From: Haloarchaeobius sp. FL176
Lineage (GTDB): Archaea; Halobacteriota; Halobacteria; Halobacteriales; Natrialbaceae
NCBI RefSeq assembly: GCF_024609245.1
Contig: NZ_JANJYH010000004.1
Location: 186,001 to 250,000, forward strand
Length of the DNA: 64,000 nt
Direction: 5' to 3'
Numbering within the stretch: position 1 is the first letter of the stretch; every line of letters starts with the position of its first letter. The notes under the pieces are model-generated. The model was given only the letters and a program-made list of their open reading frames with translations, did not search any database and was not told the origin of the DNA. This document shows, piece after piece, positions 52,947-62,028 of this stretch. The position numbers and the translations under genes were made by a program.

Positions 52947-53829
52947 TGTAACTATCCGGGAAGAACAATCTGCTGACGATGAGATCCTGCATCTCACTCT
53001 CCCTACACTGGCAGACTCTGACCAATCAATGGAACAAACCCTCCAAACCCAGCTCCCACGGAACTTAATGCTTCATGTCGGTCATGAAGAGACGCTCTTG
53101 GAGCGTGTGCGGCACTCAACCAATAGAACGGAGTTAGTTCTCGCACCAGTCGAGTTACACCGAAGAAACATACAGCGCCGACTTCGTGAAGCCCAACTCC
53201 CCAAAGATCGCCTCCATTTCGCAGATCCACCAGAAGTTGGAAAGCAACTCCTTCCAGACGGCCAGCAGTCGAGAGATTCGATTGACCGTATCGATCGATT
53301 ATCGATTATTCAGTCGCTCTTAGAAGAGAATAATAGGTTGGATACCTCTGAACCAACGATACCGTCTGCTCCGCAAGAGATTGAGCAGATTAGAACGGTA
53401 GTTGAGAGTGTAACGGGGTTTCACCCAGAACGCCTTGAGACATTTAGCGGAATTGCGGAGGAACTCCCATCTCCAATTGATGTTGATTCCACTGAGATCC
53501 TGGAGGCGGCTGTAGCAGTCGAGCGCGCCCTCCGTCAGGATACCGAGAAGGTGGTTTCTGACGTGGAATTTGTTCGACGTGCCTCACAGAATCTTCTTCG
53601 GACTAGTGGGACCTGTCTGGAAGCCGCGTTTCCGGATGTCGAACGAATCTCGCTTGTTGGAGTCAGTAGTCTCCCTGCAGCACACGTCGATCTACTGCAC
53701 GCAATTCTGGAAGCAACGCAGGTTCCGGTTCACATCCATTTCCGTCGTGGAACCGGATCATACCTTTCGCGTCGTCTCCCTGAACTTCTCAATGTTACCG
53801 AGCCTGGTACGGTGGTGTTCGAGTCGTGA
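52939..53829 (+). CDS. AddB-like helicase-nuclease subunit, N-terminal part
   Basis: 296 residues from the ATG at 52939 (MINVTIREEQSADDEILHLT). The region LPRNLMLHVGHEETLLERVR replaces the Walker A loop of a true AddB, so ATP binding is lost. VERISLVGVSSLPAAHVDLLHAILEA and HFRRGTGSYLSRRLPELLN match the AddB/RexB N-terminal half. It ends at a TGA that overlaps the next gene by 4 bases in GTGA, and the two frames join as one AddB-like protein. So this is half of a split subunit or a frameshifted gene. Structural role in DNA end binding is likely. Confidence 0.7.
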   Translation: MINVTIREEQSADDEILHLTLPTLADSDQSMEQTLQTQLPRNLMLHVGHEETLLERVRHSTNRTELVLAPVELHRRNIQRRLREAQLPKDRLHFADPPEVGKQLLPDGQQSRDSIDRIDRLSIIQSLLEENNRLDTSEPTIPSAPQEIEQIRTVVESVTGFHPERLETFSGIAEELPSPIDVDSTEILEAAVAVERALRQDTEKVVSDVEFVRRASQNLLRTSGTCLEAAFPDVERISLVGVSSLPAAHVDLLHAILEATQVPVHIHFRRGTGSYLSRRLPELLNVTEPGTVVFES

Positions 53830-55064
53830 CCGCTGAAGATCGCCTCAGCCTTTCGAAACCACTTGAACCCCCTGACGTGCCTATTGCTGAGATCAAAGCG
53901 AGGACACGGCGAGCGGAGGCCAGAAGTGTGATGGCTACCGTAGCAAGTCTCCGAGACCACGGTGTCCCAACCCGGGATATTGCCGTAGTAGTACGCGACC
54001 TCGACAACTACGAGGAACCGTTGTACCGTGCTTCCGTTCACTATGGACTAACGCCCGTGTTTTGGGTCCAGCTCAGGGTAACACAGACACGCCCATTCGC
54101 ACTCATCGAGTCGGTATGCGACGTCCTCGCCTCTGATAACCCATCTCGGGAAATCCTATGTCGCCCGCTCGAACACCGTTGGGCCCCTCCGTCGGCGACG
54201 TCGTCAGAGTGGCCAATCGATCCCAAGACGATCCAGGTGTCGATGCAGGCGTTACCGGACGAATCACGAACGCTCAGTGAGTGGCACGACGGGTTCGAAG
54301 GAAATCCGGAGATTGACGAACGCTTCGTGACGTATGCTGAGTGGCTTGGAGACTGTCCCGAACCGGCCCCGGAAGCCGTGACGAACGTCCTTACTGATGT
54401 CGTCGAAACATACGAGGAACTCGGCCTCCCGGTAACGAAGGAGAACGATTCGCCCTCCCTTATCGAAACAGAGCGTGACGCCCGTGGAACTGTTCGTGTG
54501 AAAACTCTCGTCCAACAGCTACGCCACAAGTACGCAGATCGACTCGATGAAGGAACGCTTGACCGGTCGTGGAGTAGCGTCGCAGAGTTAAGTCAGCTAA
54601 TCGCCACCCAGCGCCCAGGCCGACGTGAGCACTCAAACGCACGTGCTATCGATATCCTCGAAGCAAACGATATCTGGCTGTTGAACGTGCCGTACGTCCT
54701 CGCCGTCGGATTGATCGACGGTGAGTGGCCTCAGCAAACAGAGAGTGTCGTCCCCCCGGAACTCCAAGAAGCAATCCTCCGTGGCGACGGGAGTGTTGGA
54801 ACGCTCGCACCACGAACAGCGTGGACAACGGGCCGAGACCGTGACCAGTTTGACGACACGTTGCGGGCCGCTGGAAATGGACTGATTGTAACCCGCCATA
54901 CAGAATCCACTTCTGGAGAAGAACGCCGCCCATCTCCACTACTAGACCATCTGGACACCGACCTTGTTCCTCCCGACGAGCGCCGACAGCTGATGAGCGA
55001 AGAACGAGAACTCCCGAACAGCGTTCGAGCGATGCTCAAACACGAGGTGACCGACAGTGAGTGA
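53826..55064 (+). CDS. AddB-like helicase-nuclease subunit, C-terminal part
   Basis: 412 residues. ARSVMATVASLRDHGVPTRDIAVVVRDLDNYEEPLYRAS and WLLNVPYVLAVGLIDGEWPQ (helicase lobe 2 like) are as in AddB/RecC. The C-terminal iron-sulfur nuclease of AddB is absent, so it probably scaffolds rather than cuts. The GTG overlaps the stop of the first half (GTGA), in the -1 frame, which allows coupling or frameshifting to one chain of about 708 residues. The end overlaps the AddA-like gene by 8 bases. Confidence 0.7.
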   Translation: MTAEDRLSLSKPLEPPDVPIAEIKARTRRAEARSVMATVASLRDHGVPTRDIAVVVRDLDNYEEPLYRASVHYGLTPVFWVQLRVTQTRPFALIESVCDVLASDNPSREILCRPLEHRWAPPSATSSEWPIDPKTIQVSMQALPDESRTLSEWHDGFEGNPEIDERFVTYAEWLGDCPEPAPEAVTNVLTDVVETYEELGLPVTKENDSPSLIETERDARGTVRVKTLVQQLRHKYADRLDEGTLDRSWSSVAELSQLIATQRPGRREHSNARAIDILEANDIWLLNVPYVLAVGLIDGEWPQQTESVVPPELQEAILRGDGSVGTLAPRTAWTTGRDRDQFDDTLRAAGNGLIVTRHTESTSGEERRPSPLLDHLDTDLVPPDERRQLMSEERELPNSVRAMLKHEVTDSE

Positions 55065-58000
55065 CGATCCGATCCGTCTCCAGAACGCGCAACGAGACAT
55101 TCGGGATGCGTACTTCGAGCACGATTCGGGATTGTATACGCTCAACTGCGTCCCAGGTGCAGGGAAATCCGAGGTCACTGACCATATCTCCGCAGAGGAC
55201 ATTCTCCGCCGGTACGTTGCTGGAGACCCGACGCCCGAACAGCGAGTCGCAGCCATCTCGTTCAACCGTAGTGAGGCGGAGAGCATCATTCCGGATATCT
55301 GTGACCGCCTTCGGGAGATTGTCAAACACGATCTTGTCCCTGCTGCAAGCAAAGTCTCAGATTCAGAGGTAGAATATCTGATCCAACGGATCAGACAAGC
55401 ACCGTTCGTCGGTACCATCGACAGTATTCTTCGGGATGTGCTGAGTGAGATTGCCTCCGATATCGGCTTCGAGGAGATGCCGGTCGTTGGCAACACGGCT
55501 CGGCAGAAACAGCTGCATGCTGCCTGTTACCGGGCCATTCAGGAGGATTCGGACTTGGCGCAGCGAGTAGAGCGGTTGGAGGATGCGTATCCCACTGGCG
55601 AGTACGACGACGACGTGAGCGAGATGCTTGAGACCGCCGTCACCTACTGCCGAGATCGCCGTATCTCTACGGAGAGGTTCCACTCCAACCTTGAACAGAC
55701 TGTTGAAGATGTCTACGCACAGGGTCGTCCAGGATCGTTCAGCGACGTCGTCGCCGCGGTCGAACACTGTGTTGGGGCAGATATTGACGAAAGTGCCTAC
55801 GACGACATCGGCGACGACGAACGAAACAGAATCTGTGACGCAGATTCGAGGCTTCACGACGACTGGCGTGCCCGTATTAACGATTTCTGTACAGTACTCG
55901 AAGAGTATCGAATTACGTATCGCCAGACTATCCGCGACCGTGGCGTTGTCTCCCACACAGATGTGGCGTACCTCGTGGACGCGTACTTCGACGACCGACT
56001 CGGTAATGTCGATGATGCTCACCGGACCAGAATCAGACACCGGTACCAGACACGAATCCAGAGCCTGATTATCGATGAGGCCCAAGACGTGTCGTCGATA
56101 CAGCACGCGGCACTCTCTCACTTGGTCACCCCCAGTGCGCGTGTGTTCGGTGCGGGCGACCTGCTCCAGAGCGTCTATCTGTGGCGGCATGCTGAACCAA
56201 CGCTCTTCGAGACCGCAACAGACGATGGGGAGTACCTCGGAATCGACTGGGATATCCACGAGCACCGGACTGCGAAGACGACGTACAGGTGCGTCCCCGA
56301 TGTCGCCAGTGCGATCAACGAAATCTCGGAAGCAGCGCTCACGGATCCAGCACGTGGGAACCTCGGAGCACTGGACGTCCGATACCCTGGGCTCGAAGCT
56401 GATCGTGGTTCGACCGATGAGTCGAATGTTCATATTGCAGCCTTCGATCCGAGAGCTTCAGACCCTGATTCCTACACGTGGGTCAAACCTGTCGAAGGGC
56501 GCGGGGAAGCAACGACGCTGGCGACGCTCCTCTCAAAGGGGCTCGCAGATGGATCATTTACTGACGAGAACGATGACTCTCTCGGAATCACCGTGTTGTT
56601 CCGGTGGTCGTCGAAGATGGATGTGTATGAAGAGGCCTTCGAGGAAATGGGGCTCAGTGTTCGGAACGCGAGTGAAGACCTCTTCGAATGCTCAGTCGTC
56701 GATGTAGTTCTTGACGTCTGTGAGTGGCTAGTCGCACCTGCTGACCCTGAAAGAAATCGTGATCTCGTCATTGAGTCGAATCTCGGTCTCGAACCACTCA
56801 CAAACAACTTCGAGACCCATCATTGGGACATCGATGCGATTCTCGATGGCTGCGACCTCACGGACGCACACCAGCACGTACTCGGTGGCCTCTCCGAACT
56901 CCGAGATCGACGTGACAGCTTCCTCTCCCGCCCCGCTGGCACCTACGCCCAAGACATCATCGAGACACTCGCCCTTCGCGCAGATCCCTATGGGTGCTTC
57001 GACATCGATCCCGCACAACGGGTCGCCAACCTCGATGCACTCGTAGAGACCTTGGACGAGTGGGAAGCGGACGAGCACTTCACGCCAAGTGAACTCACCG
57101 AACTGATCGAACCGTTCCGAGAGAACCCGTACATGGGACCGAACCAGCCGAGTACCGCCGACACGAGTCACGACGTCGAATTCCGGACGGTTCATGACGC
57201 TAAGGGCGACCAAGACGACGTCGTCGCCATTGCGAATCCCGGATTCGACCTCTGGAAGCACGGGCCGCAAGCCCAACGGTTCCTCACTCAGGGAAGCATC
57301 GCCGGACTCGCCCCGCCAACGAACACCGACATCCCCTCAGACGTTGCGCTCCCAGCGTTCGTCAACGGGCTGTATGATCCCGAAGACACGAGGGACCGCG
57401 ATGTCGGACTGCGGTGGGCTACGGGCCACTGGTGCGACGATATCGCTGAGTCTGCGGATTCGACGTCGCTGGTCGGTCCAGAACGCCTCAGACGAGTTGC
57501 GGCGAACGAGCGGGCCGAAACGTGGCGGCTCCTGTATGTCGCGCTCACGCGGGCGAGAGACCATCTTGTTGTTCCACTCCCACGATCACTGCCCGACGAA
57601 TCCCGACCCCGAGACCGATGGCTCGACACGATCCGAGAAGGACTCAACTTCACAGGCAGTCAAACTGGGTCGTACACGGTCGATACGGACACGGGGCCGT
57701 TCGACATCGGCGTCAACGATGTCGCACTTCAAGCCACGTGGGCGGAAACGACCACGACTTGTGACGACGACGTCGCCGTCAACCCACCACGACGAACCGA
57801 TCTCGATCCGTGGGTTCCACGGTTCACCAACCCGAGCACGCTGTATCCCCTCACGGACGACCCCGACGCACAGGTACTTGATCACCTCCTCGGGAATGCC
57901 CTGCACACAGAAGCTAACGACGTTCCCGACGATGTCCCCCTACAGTTCGACCAGTTAGGCCCAGACGACGTCGGCTCCTGCTTACACGAGGTTCTGACCA

Positions 58001-58533
58001 CGCTCGTCGAACGCGAGGTTCCGGAACACACACTTCGATCGCTGGGTGACGAAGTTCGGCGCGTGTTCGACGACGTCGTTGACGACCACACTACGCGAAT
58101 CGACGACGACGAACGCGACGGATTATTCACCTTCTTCGGGGAGGAGGTATTGGACGACTTCGTCGCGTCCGACTTATGGGGAGATATCCAACGAGCCGAA
58201 CGGGTTACCGTTGAGAGACCCATCGATGGTCTCGTCACGATTGACGACGTCGAGATCGAGATACACGGCACGAGCGATTTCGTCGTCAAATTACCCTCCG
58301 GCGAACAGCACGTGGCCGATCTGAAGATCACGCTGACGGATCAAACATCGGAGACGCGACGCCGGTACGAACTCCAAGTAACTGCCTACTCGTACCTCTT
58401 CGAGCAGCAGGAGAGTTCGGAGAGCCCTGTGAAACGAACAGTAGAGACATTCGGCGTCGAAAGAGATACAATCGAGTCCTCATGGCCGTCGAACATCGTC
58501 GAGCGGAGACTCGCGGCTCTGGTTCGACAATAG
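55057..58533 (+). CDS. UvrD/AddA-like helicase with RecB-family nuclease domain
   Basis: 1158 residues. Motif I GAGKSEV is at 34-40, motif II LIIDEAQDVSSIQH near 345, motif III GAGDLLQSVYLWRH near 365, V FRTVHDAKGDQDDVVAI near 710 and VI LLYVALTRARDHLVVP near 825. The C-terminal nuclease has GTSDFVVKLPSG, VADLKI and YELQVTAYSYLF (about 1070-1115), the G-x-x-D...D-x-K...Q-x-x-x-Y signature of RecB-type PD-(D/E)xK enzymes, and is intact. It unwinds and degrades DNA ends. With the AddB-like pair it forms an AddAB-like complex; a role against linear phage DNA or in element repair is inferred. Confidence 0.9.
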   Translation: MSDDPIRLQNAQRDIRDAYFEHDSGLYTLNCVPGAGKSEVTDHISAEDILRRYVAGDPTPEQRVAAISFNRSEAESIIPDICDRLREIVKHDLVPAASKVSDSEVEYLIQRIRQAPFVGTIDSILRDVLSEIASDIGFEEMPVVGNTARQKQLHAACYRAIQEDSDLAQRVERLEDAYPTGEYDDDVSEMLETAVTYCRDRRISTERFHSNLEQTVEDVYAQGRPGSFSDVVAAVEHCVGADIDESAYDDIGDDERNRICDADSRLHDDWRARINDFCTVLEEYRITYRQTIRDRGVVSHTDVAYLVDAYFDDRLGNVDDAHRTRIRHRYQTRIQSLIIDEAQDVSSIQHAALSHLVTPSARVFGAGDLLQSVYLWRHAEPTLFETATDDGEYLGIDWDIHEHRTAKTTYRCVPDVASAINEISEAALTDPARGNLGALDVRYPGLEADRGSTDESNVHIAAFDPRASDPDSYTWVKPVEGRGEATTLATLLSKGLADGSFTDENDDSLGITVLFRWSSKMDVYEEAFEEMGLSVRNASEDLFECSVVDVVLDVCEWLVAPADPERNRDLVIESNLGLEPLTNNFETHHWDIDAILDGCDLTDAHQHVLGGLSELRDRRDSFLSRPAGTYAQDIIETLALRADPYGCFDIDPAQRVANLDALVETLDEWEADEHFTPSELTELIEPFRENPYMGPNQPSTADTSHDVEFRTVHDAKGDQDDVVAIANPGFDLWKHGPQAQRFLTQGSIAGLAPPTNTDIPSDVALPAFVNGLYDPEDTRDRDVGLRWATGHWCDDIAESADSTSLVGPERLRRVAANERAETWRLLYVALTRARDHLVVPLPRSLPDESRPRDRWLDTIREGLNFTGSQTGSYTVDTDTGPFDIGVNDVALQATWAETTTTCDDDVAVNPPRRTDLDPWVPRFTNPSTLYPLTDDPDAQVLDHLLGNALHTEANDVPDDVPLQFDQLGPDDVGSCLHEVLTTLVEREVPEHTLRSLGDEVRRVFDDVVDDHTTRIDDDERDGLFTFFGEEVLDDFVASDLWGDIQRAERVTVERPIDGLVTIDDVEIEIHGTSDFVVKLPSGEQHVADLKITLTDQTSETRRRYELQVTAYSYLFEQQESSESPVKRTVETFGVERDTIESSWPSNIVERRLAALVRQ

Positions 58534-58595
58534 CTGTCGGTTACGTCCCTGTCTCACGGCTGACTTTTTCCCGCATTCGCTCATATGAAGTGTGC

Positions 58596-59057
58596 ATGAC
58601 GAACCCAAACGCCCTTCCATCGGCCGATAAAGCCCTCAACACGGACGCTTACTTTCGACTCTATCAGGGCGCGCTCAAAATCAAGAACCCTAGTGCGCGA
58701 CTCGCCGCCTGCTACATCATCCTACTCGCTGGACGACTTGGTTTCCGTCTCCAAGAGATCCAACACCTCCGTGAGGAGTGGATCGATTGGCGGCGCGGCG
58801 AAATCAAAATCCCAAGGAACGAAATATGTACCTGTGCTATGGCGTACTGCGAAAAAACGTCAGATCCCGGTTCTCAGTGTCGATACCTGCCTCATCGAAC
58901 GAAACTCTTGCAGGAGTCGTCATCTGGACCGGTACGGGCTCGGGAACCTAGCGGATTCAGAAGAGTAACTATCGATTCTGCTAAGGCAGTTTGCACTCAG
59001 ATGGAATATGTACGGCACAGGGGCTATTTGGCGGGAAAAACACAGAACCGAGGATGA
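58596..59057 (+). pseudogene. Truncated and frameshifted tyrosine integrase
   Basis: The first 80 residues (MTNPNALPSADKALNTDAYF and ARLAACYIILLAGRLGFRLQEIQHLREEWIDWRRGEIKIP) match the N terminus and early core of haloarchaeal integrases. After about residue 90 the family sequence is lost; the catalytic R...HxxR...Y motifs of the C-terminal domain are absent. It lies 54 bases before the right att core, so it is probably the original integrase of an older element whose end is now shared. Confidence 0.75.
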
Positions 59058-59067
59058 TCCGGTTCTG
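59053..59067 (+). repeat. Second, imperfect att-like sequence
   Basis: gatgatccggttctg matches the att-core region gatgacgcggttctg (59112-59126) at 13 of 15 bases. Its left part forms an inverted repeat agaaccg/cggttct with upstream bases. Perhaps a remnant att of the older element or an integrase arm site. Confidence 0.4.
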
Positions 59068-59108
59068 CTGAACACCACGCCTGTTTAACGAGCGTTTTAC
59101 GCTGCTAA

Positions 59109-59498
59109 TTAGATGACGCGGTTCTGGAGGTAGTCGAGGTGCTTCGCGTTGTAGACGATCTTGACCTCGTCAGCGGTCGGCGAACCGATGCAGGTCAGGC
59201 GGACGTCCTTGTCCTCGACCTCCTCGTCGGAGAGGATCTGCTGCATGTCCATGTCGATGTCGCCTTCCTTGACGATGGCTGCGCAGTTCGCACACGCGCC
59301 AGCGCGGCAGGAGAAGGGCCAGTCGTAGCCCTGCGCCTCGGCCGCTTCCAGGATGTACTCGCCCTGGTTGACCTCGAGGGTGCCGTAGTCCTCGTCACCG
59401 AGGTCTGCGTCGGCGGCGCTCTCGAAGAGGTCGTCGTCGTCCATGTCCCAGCCGTGGTCGTCCAGCACTTCGTAGTTGAGGTATTCTACCGTGGGCAT
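59109..59498 (-). CDS. fdx: Halophilic [2Fe-2S] ferredoxin
   Basis: 129 residues, [20 protein letters not shown] and onward, with the acidic N-terminal insertion typical of halobacterial ferredoxin. The cluster cysteines are CRAGACANC (C-x4-C-x2-C) plus C in RLTCIGSP. It carries electrons for 2-oxoacid oxidoreductases in the cytoplasm. The last codons (AAC CGC GTC ATC) lie in the 15-bp att core, so the gene was restored by integration and now ends with a TAA instead of the TGA at the left junction. ATG at 59498 is the usual start. Confidence 0.97.
   Translation of the reverse strand: MPTVEYLNYEVLDDHGWDMDDDDLFESAADADLGDEDYGTLEVNQGEYILEAAEAQGYDWPFSCRAGACANCAAIVKEGDIDMDMQQILSDEEVEDKDVRLTCIGSPTADEVKIVYNAKHLDYLQNRVI
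59111..59125 (+). repeat. Right attachment core, inside the ferredoxin 3' end
   Basis: Identical to 13796-13810. It covers the last four sense codons and the first base of the stop on the coding strand. The stop codon is TAA here and TGA at the left copy, so integration did not disrupt the protein. Confidence 0.9.
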
Positions 59499-59594
59499 CA
59501 CCCGACGGTTGGTTCCCCCTACCCTAAGAACTTGCTGTTCTGGCCCTCACGAACATGCGCATTAATCCTGAAAGACTCTCTCGGCTGTCGGTCC

Positions 59595-60740
59595 TCACCC
59601 GTAGATGGGGAACGCGGAGAACAACAGGAACGACGCAACGGCCGAGATGCTCGGGGTAAGTATCCACAGCGAGATGACGCGGGCGGTCGTTCCCGGGTTG
59701 AACAGGTCACTCGCCTTGAGCTCGTTCGCCTCTTCCTCGCCGATGCGCGCGACCTCCCCGCCGGGCTGGTCGGCACTGAGCGCCGCACTCACACTCTTAT
59801 CCGGCGTCACCTGTTCGGGGGCCTCACCGCTGACTGCCTTCCCGGCGGCCTCGCTGATCTTCGTCGTGCGGGTCGCACGGCCCCAGCCGAGTCCGACGAT
59901 GGCCATCGTCGCGGAGACGGCGAGGGAGGCGGGGATACCGAGCGCGGAGAGGAACGTGATGATACTGGCGCTGACGGCCTCGACGATGAGCGCCGCCAGC
60001 AGCGGCAGGTCGGTCAGGTCGTTCCCGACCGTGTCCAGCGTGCGGCGTGCGATGGTGAACGCACCCAGCCCGATGGCCCCGCCGGCGAGCAGGATGCCGG
60101 GTTCGAGGCCGAGTTCGCCGCTCCCGACGAGCGGTGCGACCGCGTTCGCGACGTTCGACGCCCCCGCCGAGAACGCCATGTAACAGCCGATGACGACGAC
60201 CAGCACCTGTCCGATCCGCTGTTTCGTCGTCACGTTCCCGTCCTCGTCGGCTTCGAGGTCGATGTTCGAGACGAGGTACGGGTAGAAGTACCGGCCGATG
60301 ACGGCACAGAGCCAGAACGCGATCACGGGTGCGATGAGCCACCACGAGATTATCTCGCCCATCTTCTCCATGTTCAGACTGCCGCTGGCCGCGCCGAGGC
60401 CGGCGATAGCGCCGACCGCCGTCATCGACGTCGAGGCGGGGACGCCGGAGAGGTTCGAGATGAGCAGTGCGAAACCCACGAAGAAGAGCACAGCGACGCT
60501 CGCCGCGAGCGTGAACCGCGTCTGGGGGACGATCTGCCCGCCCATCGTGTTGACGACCTCCCGGCCGACAGTCCACCCGCCGAGCAGCGCGAACCCGGTC
60601 ATCAGGCCAGCCGCGAGGAGTTTCGAGAGCGTCCCGCTGCCCACTGCCGGGCCGAAGGCGACGCCGGTCGACGAGCCACCGATGTTGAAGCCCACGAACA
60701 CCGCGACGGCGATACCGACGACGAAGAGAAGCTCGACCAT
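59595..60740 (-). CDS. PiT-family inorganic phosphate transporter
   Basis: 381 residues from the ATG at 60740, which has gaggtg six bases upstream (better than the GTG at 60749). Ten or so hydrophobic helices in two inverted halves. The paired PiT signature is VGFNIGGSSTGVAFGPAVG near residue 15-35 and AGASNVANAVAPLVGSGEL near residue 190, the usual GANDVANA motif in changed form. Imports phosphate with sodium or protons. It is unrelated to the element and is the first intact chromosomal gene after ferredoxin. Confidence 0.93.
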   Translation of the reverse strand: MVELLFVVGIAVAVFVGFNIGGSSTGVAFGPAVGSGTLSKLLAAGLMTGFALLGGWTVGREVVNTMGGQIVPQTRFTLAASVAVLFFVGFALLISNLSGVPASTSMTAVGAIAGLGAASGSLNMEKMGEIISWWLIAPVIAFWLCAVIGRYFYPYLVSNIDLEADEDGNVTTKQRIGQVLVVVIGCYMAFSAGASNVANAVAPLVGSGELGLEPGILLAGGAIGLGAFTIARRTLDTVGNDLTDLPLLAALIVEAVSASIITFLSALGIPASLAVSATMAIVGLGWGRATRTTKISEAAGKAVSGEAPEQVTPDKSVSAALSADQPGGEVARIGEEEANELKASDLFNPGTTARVISLWILTPSISAVASFLLFSAFPIYG

Positions 60741-60943
60741 ATCTACCACCTCGTATGTCCACCCATGCTAAAAGCGTGGTCCAACGCCCCGTCGCAAGAG
60801 GACATGGCGTCGGCTGCCGTCCCCTGGAGCGATGGGACACACCGGAACAGCCGGAACGCGGCGACCGTCTCCAGCAGGGGGAACGAAGCGGGTGGTGTCC
60901 CGGGACCGTCGCACTTACCTCCTGCCGTCGCCCATCCTCGGCC

Positions 60944-61672
60944 ATGTTCCCCGAGTTCGAGGTCGTCCCCGCGGTCGACGTACAGGACGGCGAGGTGGTC
61001 CAGCTGGTCCAGGGCGAGCGCGGCACCGAGAAGACGTACGGCGACCCCGTCGCGGCGGCCGAACGGTGGGTCGATCAGGGCGCACGTACCCTGCATCTGG
61101 TGGACCTCGACGGCGCGTTCGAGGGCGAACGCGCGAACGCGCCGGCCATCGACGCCATCCTCGACGCGGTAGACGTGACCGTCCAGCTCGGTGGCGGCAT
61201 CCGCACCGCCGAGGACGCCGTCGACCTGCTCGACCGCGGCGTCGACCGGGTCATCCTCGGCACCGCCGCCGTCGAGAACCCCGATATCGTCGCCGATATC
61301 AGCGACGAGTACCCCGACGGCGTGCTCGTGAGCCTCGACGCGAAAGACGGCGAGGTCGTCGTCTCGGGGTGGACCGAAGGGACTGGGCTCGACCCCGCCG
61401 AGGCCGCGGGCCGATACGAGGACCTCGGCGCGGCGGGCATCCTGTTCACCGACGTCGACGTCGAGGGACGGCTCGACGGCGTCCAGACCGAGCCGGTCCG
61501 GCGACTGGCCGAGGCGGTCGACATTCCGGTCGTCGCGAGCGGCGGCGTCGCGACGCTCGACGACGTTCGGGCGCTGCGCGACGCGGGAGCAGCCGCCGTC
61601 GTCGTCGGCAGCGCGCTGTACGAGGGCCGGTTCACGCTCCGGGAAGCGATGGCCGCGGTCGAGTCTCCGTAG
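60944..61672 (+). CDS. hisA: Phosphoribosylformimino-5-aminoimidazole carboxamide ribotide isomerase
   Basis: 242 residues; a TIM barrel with the HisA start (FEVVPAVDVQDGEVVQLVQGE) and phosphate sites VQLGGGIRTAEDA and VVASGGVATLDD. Catalytic acid D8-type residue is in AVDVQDG and the second aspartate in AGILFTDVDVEG. Catalyses the Amadori step in histidine synthesis. The ATG at 60944 gives the family start. hisB follows 0.7 kb downstream with a small membrane protein between, on the other strand. Confidence 0.96.
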   Translation: MFPEFEVVPAVDVQDGEVVQLVQGERGTEKTYGDPVAAAERWVDQGARTLHLVDLDGAFEGERANAPAIDAILDAVDVTVQLGGGIRTAEDAVDLLDRGVDRVILGTAAVENPDIVADISDEYPDGVLVSLDAKDGEVVVSGWTEGTGLDPAEAAGRYEDLGAAGILFTDVDVEGRLDGVQTEPVRRLAEAVDIPVVASGGVATLDDVRALRDAGAAAVVVGSALYEGRFTLREAMAAVESP

Positions 61673-61770
61673 GCAGTGTCGCGAGAGCCACCGCTGTAGA
61701 GCGGTGGAACGATGGTGTGGTGTGGGAGGAGGGCGGGTTGTTCAGGGCGGTCCCCGGGACGGATGCGCGG

Positions 61771-62028
61771 TTAGTCGTCGCTCCGGTCGCTGCGGTGACC
61801 GTGACCGACGACGAGCGTCCCGAGGTTCAGCCCGAGCAGTACGAGGAACGCCTGCACTTCTGCAGTCGAGTCGATACCCGACGCGAGCAGCGAGAGGTAC
61901 GCGAACGGTAACACGACGGCGAGCCAGAAGCACGCCATCCGGAGCTGTGCGACGGCCGCGCTCACGCTCAGTCGCTCGCTGACGGGGCTCGGAATCGAAG
62001 GGAGTTGGTTTGGAGTTGCGGGAGCCAT
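61771..62028 (-). CDS. Small two-helix membrane protein
   Basis: 85 residues from the ATG at 62028 (MAPATPNQLPSIPSPVSERL). Helices at about 29-50 (LRMACFWLAVVLPFAYLSLL) and 58-75 (VQAFLVLLGLNLGTLVVG), with a charged tail HGHRSDRSDD. Probable promoter ttatatgatgg at 62066-62078. Conserved-looking but unnamed. It is antisense between hisA and hisB. Confidence 0.6.
   Translation of the reverse strand: MAPATPNQLPSIPSPVSERLSVSAAVAQLRMACFWLAVVLPFAYLSLLASGIDSTAEVQAFLVLLGLNLGTLVVGHGHRSDRSDD

Larger units (their letters stand above)
13796..59125 (+). mobile_element. 45.3 kb integrated element / defence island in the 3' end of the ferredoxin gene
   Basis: The boundaries are the exact 15-bp direct repeats. 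The left end carries a tyrosine integrase preceded by an RHH-type accessory protein. The right end carries a broken integrase. Genes inside have lower and more uneven GC than the flanks, are dominated by defence-type and mobile-element families, and include no housekeeping gene. I see no conjugation ATPase, relaxase, capsid or terminase, so movement would depend on the integrase plus outside help, or else the element is an accretion of several. The repeat-rich region at 18-21.8 kb might include a replication or partition region, but no Orc1/Cdc6 or RepH protein was found. Confidence 0.88.
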
